Shown here in pieces: positions 28,201 to 35,157 of a stretch of DNA of 64,000 bases (position 1 is its first letter; the number at the start of each line of letters is the position of its first letter). A program made the position numbers and the translations under genes. Below the pieces are notes generated by a model. That model searched no databases, was not told where the DNA came from, and saw only the letters and a list, made by a program, of their open reading frames with translations. This stretch comes from Gibbula magus (lineage: Eukaryota > Mollusca > Gastropoda > Trochida > Trochidae), in the NCBI GenBank assembly GCA_936450465.1, contig OW388304.1:14489061-14553060 (forward strand), given 5' to 3'.

Positions 28201-31200
28201 TTACGATATATTTATTCATTAAGAAATTGATAAAATATCAATCATAAAAGTCAAATATCCCTAACTAATTTTGCGGAGTATTTATTTGCTAGCTATTACA
28301 GTAAGATAAACTGAACATAATCAACGTAGTTTATCGATCGGTTCATCAGCCAGTTGAAAGACAAGGTTGACTTTATGTATCACGGGTTAAACTGACTAAC
28401 TGTACAATATCACGTCGTGTTCGAATAAAGCATTTATCACTTGGTGGAAGAAAGACCTATGCGTCCACTTGATGCGTGTATTACCTGTGCAGGCTCCGTC
28501 GATGAGGTACATGTCGTCTATAGCGATGTCTCCTCGGTAACCGGCTGCCACTATAGCCTCAACCACACACTGTGAAGAATATTGTACATGAGTTCCAACT
28601 GGCATACAGAAATGGCAAATGTGTTTTATTTGAGGGTGGAAATGCTAAACACGTTTAAATGATATATAGACAATTGGTTGAGTTGAGTAATAGACACGGT
28701 ACATACTTGTAAGATGAGAACTAGACATGGTAATTGCGTTCTATATAGTTGAGGGGAAGACTAGGTAAATACGTTTGAATTGAGAGAGATATATAGTAAA
28801 TGCATATTAATATTAATGAACAATGTTGAAAACAATGTCTAATAACTTTTAATTCATAATACATTCAGTTCCTTTAGGGATAAGTGAAACAACGTATATC
28901 ATTTAATTCGTCCAACTTAAACAATAACTCACTCACTCACTCACTTTATTAACTAATATGACTTAATGTCCTAATAAGTGTTTGAGTCGAAAACTTTTTT
29001 TTATATTATTTGATGTGATTACTTATACAAATATCTCATTCCGAATGCGGCGTGATTGTCTTACACAATGTTTCACTGCATGACAACGACACCAGCTTAT
29101 TCAATTATTGAAGATCGTACAGTATCAGACATTAGATCTAAGAACAGAGGTTCTCCTGGACGTACAGAATACGGTGTATGTCCCCTGGCCACCGTGATGG
29201 CAGCCTTCATCCAGTCGGTGCCCTGGGCCCCAGTGCGGGTCCAGACAGGTTTGCCTATAGTGGGTGTGGACTTGATGTAGACGTTGAGTGTTCCAATCTG
29301 GTCTCCGTGCATGTGATACCAGAAGGAGAGACACTGACTGGTGGCTAGAGGTGTGATGGTTTTACTCTGTATACGGGCTGCCTGGTTCACACGTTTGCCT
29401 GATGTCTCGATGTATAGGTAGTAACCATCTGGAACCGTGGTGACATTATCACATGAAAATATTGAAATATGAATCATATATACATGTATAGCATAATTTG
29501 ACTATATGATATTGAACACATTTTAAAGTATAATAAATTGGGGCTTCATGTCAAAAGTTGCTTCACAGTTTTATTATAAAAATATTCTAAGTGAGTTAAT
29601 ATCGACTTGTTAAAACGTACAGAAGGATAAAGTAATAATGAGTTAAAATAGTCAAGATAAAAGGGAGTATAATAATAGCCTAAACGATCATGTGTTTTGG
29701 AAAAGTATACAAAAACACCTGACTATGGGCTCGTCCTTTGAATCTCATAGTTCAGGGCCCACTTACTCAAAGCCACCTCAGACGAAGGTGGTCGTTACTG
29801 TGAAAAAACTAAAAGCACCCTTTATCTGACGGCGCTTTGTTAAAGTGGCCAAGGGCACACTTTTACCTTGTTGCAAAACATATGATGAATTAGGCGATTC
29901 TATGTCTAAGGAAATAAAAGAGAACGTTGTACGGAGCACATACGTCCAGTGGTGTGATCTTTGGTAGGGCCAGTGTTGACGGAGGTGGTGCTCCCCCGGT
30001 GTCTAATCCAGTCGAAGTTGTCGTTCTTTAGCTGGGTCCAGCTACACATGTCCGTGTCGAAGGTGCAGGAAAACTTCTTGGCTGAAAATGAAAGTGTTGT
30101 CGTGCGATTAAAGACATGATCTGTAGTGCTTACTTTTTTTCAAACGAATTTACACCTTTTATATAGGTGCTTGTACTTTGTATCCCTCTTAGGCACATTG
30201 TTGGTTGGTTAATTCTCATTAACTCAATAAACAGAGGAGGAGCCAGTAGTAAGTTGATATGTATCAGTTGAGAAAACAGGTTTGTTCTTGTAATTGTTAA
30301 CAATGATCCCATCACGTCTTAATGGCAATGGGCTTAATGATGAAAGGAGCTTTATCAACTCGACAATTAGTGGTTATAAAGGATGCGTGTGTGCAACAGA
30401 CTACCTGTTGGGGAGAGGGTTGTTGAGGGAACTTGTCTACCAGTTGTTGTTCTAGGTGTTGTCGTTGACTTTTGATTCACTGGCTTTGCTTTTGGTGGCG
30501 ATACTGGAACAAAGATCAAAGTTTGATGTATACACCGCCCTACCTTACATATCATGACACACTACCTAGTTCAAATATAGTTAACGTGAAGATTTAGAAA
30601 ATTTCACTTGTATGAAGTTTACATCATTGGCATGTGGCATTGTTGATTCAAATAGATCCAGCTTCAATACTTACATCCACAGTTGAAGGTGTAAAGCGCA
30701 ATGTCGTCGATGGCGATATCACCACTGCCGCCATTACCAACCACGCCTTCAATCGTCACCTGTGATGATGTACAACATATCAATTAACAAGCAACGAACT
30801 CATTTGACGCTGGAATCAATAAGGCAAAATGGTTTGTACATTCGAAATGCAAGAACTATTACTTCTCAAAACACACATTCATTTCTTGCAATCATGTTGC
30901 TTCCAGTTCCAGTGAAATGACACATGTCCATGACATAACAAAAATACGTTTCGTCATTGACTTAATCCGTTTCGTGTTACTAGTCTTCACGTTGGATTGT
31001 GATAGTTCTGCAAATATTTACATCGTTTTGGAAATAGACTTCTATATCAGTTAACGTAGGCCCTAGAAACCAAACACACCTTGAACAAATTGGTGGGTGA
31101 GTAGACAGGTGCTCTGGCCAGTTGCCAGTTGTTGCCCTGAGCACCAGACAGCTGCCAGATGAGTGTTCCCGGTGAGGTGCTGCCCACAGCCATGTAGACT

Positions 31201-34200
31201 CGGAGAGTTCCGATGTTGGTACCCTTCATGTTGTAGTAGAACTGGATACACTGCCGCCTGGCACTCTTGGGGAAGGTCTGGCTGATGAGTCTTGCTCTGT
31301 CTCCTGCCTTCTGTGGAGCGCTGGACTCGATGTACAGGTAGTGACCTGCATAAACATACACGATTCATTGAAAACATTGACAAACCTAGAATATACGTAA
31401 CACATGCAGAAGAGAATTTTGGAATGTACAAGTGAAGGAAAGACATTATTTCAATGAGTAAAGTGTAATATCGATCCTTTAATGCATTAGCAATGTTATT
31501 GTTATTACAAATACGAGCTAAGTATGAATCAAACTCGCAACAACCATTTAAATACTGTTTACGTCAAGTGTTACTTTGTTAAGCCGTCATGCAATGTGAG
31601 ATCAGGTTCTGCTCGCTCAATTAGCAACTACCTGACATAAGCAGTGTCTGTAAGTGTTGCCAAAAGAAGGAGATTTGGACAAAGTTGATGATGATGAGGA
31701 TATTTATGTCGCGTTAAATCCACAACACAAAGGGCCATGCTCAAAGCGCTACACACATTATTACCCTGGTATAAGGAAAACATCGTTCCTTAACATTTTC
31801 AATTCCACTTGGATTATGCAACCTGAGCTCGAAGGTTATCTGCCACATTGCCTTCACTTCCAAACCAGGTACTCAATTGTACGTTTGATAAGCCTAAGGA
31901 TTCTGAATCTGCATTGACTTTCGGTTAATTGAATATCACTGATGTTGATCTTCATGTACTATGTATATCAAGATCTAGACATTCGAATAATTCGTATTCA
32001 TCATTGACTTGGGTGGGGGCACAGAGAGTTTCGGAAATATTGATTCTGGCTATCAGACAACACACTACATACTTCTATGCTAAAGTGACCTGTGCATCAG
32101 CTCGTCTGTATGTTATGATTGTTGTAAAGCCACTGACCAGTCGATTTCCTAGTGGTGTGGTCAATTGAAGGTCCAGTCCCAGTCGTCCCTGTAGCACCCG
32201 TGTGTAGCACCCAGTCGAAGTCGTCGTTCCGTTGTGTATTGCGCCATGTACACATTCCCTTTTCAAAGTTACAGTAACCTGGAAGTTAAAGAAAGAATAA
32301 TTTGGGATCATCTGTTTAACTGCTAAATAGATTGTTACCCCTGAGATTACACAGTTGCTTAATCGGGGGAAATATTTTAATATTTCGTATTAATCTAAGT
32401 AATCTAAGTACAAACCTAATCCTGAATAACTCTGAGACTCTTGGAACACCACTCAGGTTTTAACGAGTCAGTGGTTTTTAATTAGAAGTTACCTTTTTCA
32501 ATATTCATAATAATTGTATCTGTCTGCCGTACCACGAGGGGCTGTTACGCGTTCCTATATCGCAAAAGAAAACTGTCAAAATCAAATTAGGAATACTAAT
32601 AGGTTTATGTGTTTTTGAGAAGATTGGATACTTTCTACAAATTGATTAAATCAACTTTCTCTATACCTGGACGCGCACAGGATCCAGTTTGCAGATGAAC
32701 GTCGTCGATAGCGATATCGCCTAGGTTACCTCTCCCTCTCAATGCTTCGAATACAACCTGAACATAATTTATTTTACATTATAACTTCATTATTATATAA
32801 CAAAACATGAATTACTAATAGGACACAAAAGAAAACATTATTTAAATAGTTCAAGATGATTGAAATTTTGTTTACTGAAAGTGTTGGATCGCATCACGCA
32901 AGGTAATCAAAATATACTAAAATGGATTAAACATTTATTCATCGATGACATCATTACTTATTTCAACAATATTAGTTGTGTTAATATGTTAACGAGAAAT
33001 CATAGTATTCATCTCATATTAACCGTATAGTTATTTCCACGTGGTATGGTAACTTGTGCGACGTTCCAATCCATCCCTTGGTTCCCCGTCATGGTCCAAA
33101 GAGGATTGCCAAGTGATCTATGTTTGGCGTACACTTTGAGAGTGTTAACTTGCTGCCCGTTCATGCTGTACCAGAAATTGAGGCACTTGTAGGTTGTTCC
33201 CGATATGGTAGGGGAGATAAGTCTAGCTTTCTTGTTAGGTTGTGCGTCGCCAGATTCCATGTAGACGTAATGACCTTGAATTTTGATGAAGAGATTAAAC
33301 TTCTAGTTCATTGAAGATATGAAATTGAATTTAAAAAAACACGATTAAGATCGAAATCAAGAAATGTCATAGTTCGGAATTAATAAATATAGTTTAAGAT
33401 TTAATTTCAGGGAAATAGTTCACAGCTGATTGCATATAGCAATACAGATAATAGTTTGTAGTGTAAGTGATTTATGTTCATGTTGGGGTAACCCTATGTG
33501 TCGTTTGACAGTACATTGGACAAATTCTCTTATTCTCTTAATTCTAAGTAAAACACTTTATTGGGTTATTATCAGTCAAATTCCATCTGCCATATGTACC
33601 TGCTGGTGTGCCGTAGGTGTGGTCATTTATCGGACCGGTCATCTTGGATGCTGTTGTCCCCGTCGACCACCTCCAGTCGAAGTCATCTGTTTTGTCCTGC
33701 TTGTAGCCACACAGATTTGAAGCCTCGAAGGTACAGGACACGGAACCAGTGTTTCCTGCAAGAAGATCATATAATTTGAATAGGCGCAGCTTTCAGAGAT
33801 ACCATTTCTGGATTGAATTACGCAGAGATTCAAGATATAAACACTGGTTGATGGCTGATATTGGTGGATTATTGTTCCTCTTCAGTCTGACGATTATTAG
33901 AAATCCATGAAATCTTAAGTCAGACCAAAGAAAGAATTTAGAGAATGTGTTTCTGTAATTCGCAATATTGTCTGGGAATGGGTGAGAATCAATGATTTCG
34001 TTTTGCAATTCCTTACCTGCAGAGTTTATTTCAGTATTTTCAGGATTAATCTTATAACTGTTGTGTTTGGTGAATTTCGTTTTAAAAAATAATAAAATTA
34101 TGAATTATGCTGCTTAAATGTAGTCAAAATGATAAACAATCTTAGACAAGCTGTAGTTTTTGTAACGATGAACAAATTAATCACTTTAGATATTCGTCTT

Positions 34201-35089
34201 CGACATTATTAAGGGCTAACCTGCGGCATTACATGGCCCGTTCACTGTTCTGGTATCGTCTATTGCAATGTCGCCTTTCCAGCCTCTGCCTCGAACAGCC
34301 TCGACAACAACCTGTAATTCATAGTGATACGCAATAGACTCACACTAACTCATGAGCTCATATAATTAATTATTATATGATTGCAGGTGAAATACCAGGA
34401 TCTATCAATGAAAATAAACCGTGTTATCAGTCACTAGTGAAAATAACAATGGAACGTGTTATCAGTCACTAGTGACTGATATAACAATGACCTGACGTCA
34501 TAAAACAATGCTCCGACGTCATGACACGTTCATGACGTCACATTGTTGCTGAGGCGACAGGCACATTCTGGAGCCGACTTAACGTAAATGCAAGTCTATT
34601 TCGGTGAATATGCAAAGATTTGGTCATATAATAAATCGAAAGTTTGTCTTTTCTTGACAAATACCATTTTTATCTCATCTATTGAGGTAGAAAAGTTATA
34701 TGTTCTCACTCGTGGCTGCGCCACTAGTGAAAATATAACCTTTCTACCTCACTCGATGAGATAAACATGGTATTAGTCTATAAAATTACCGCTAAGCTTC
34801 AAACAATTATTCCCTGAAGAAGCTTCGAAACAAGAAGCAGAAATATGCATATTGGAAGATCAAGTATTGGTTATGAAAGTTGATATACGTCTTCAGTGTA
34901 TTATTAACATTTACTTATATACTTCTCTACGTTTGACACTTACTTATTTCAATACATATGTATTCAAAATAGGATGGTTGTTCAAGTGTACAGTAAGCAT
35001 ATATTCAAATGGTAGTTGAAAGAATAACGAACGCTGAGAGTTGAAACATGTAGGAGGAAATCGGCGTTAGTTATTCTTTCAACTACCAT

Positions 35090-35157
<68 letters not shown>

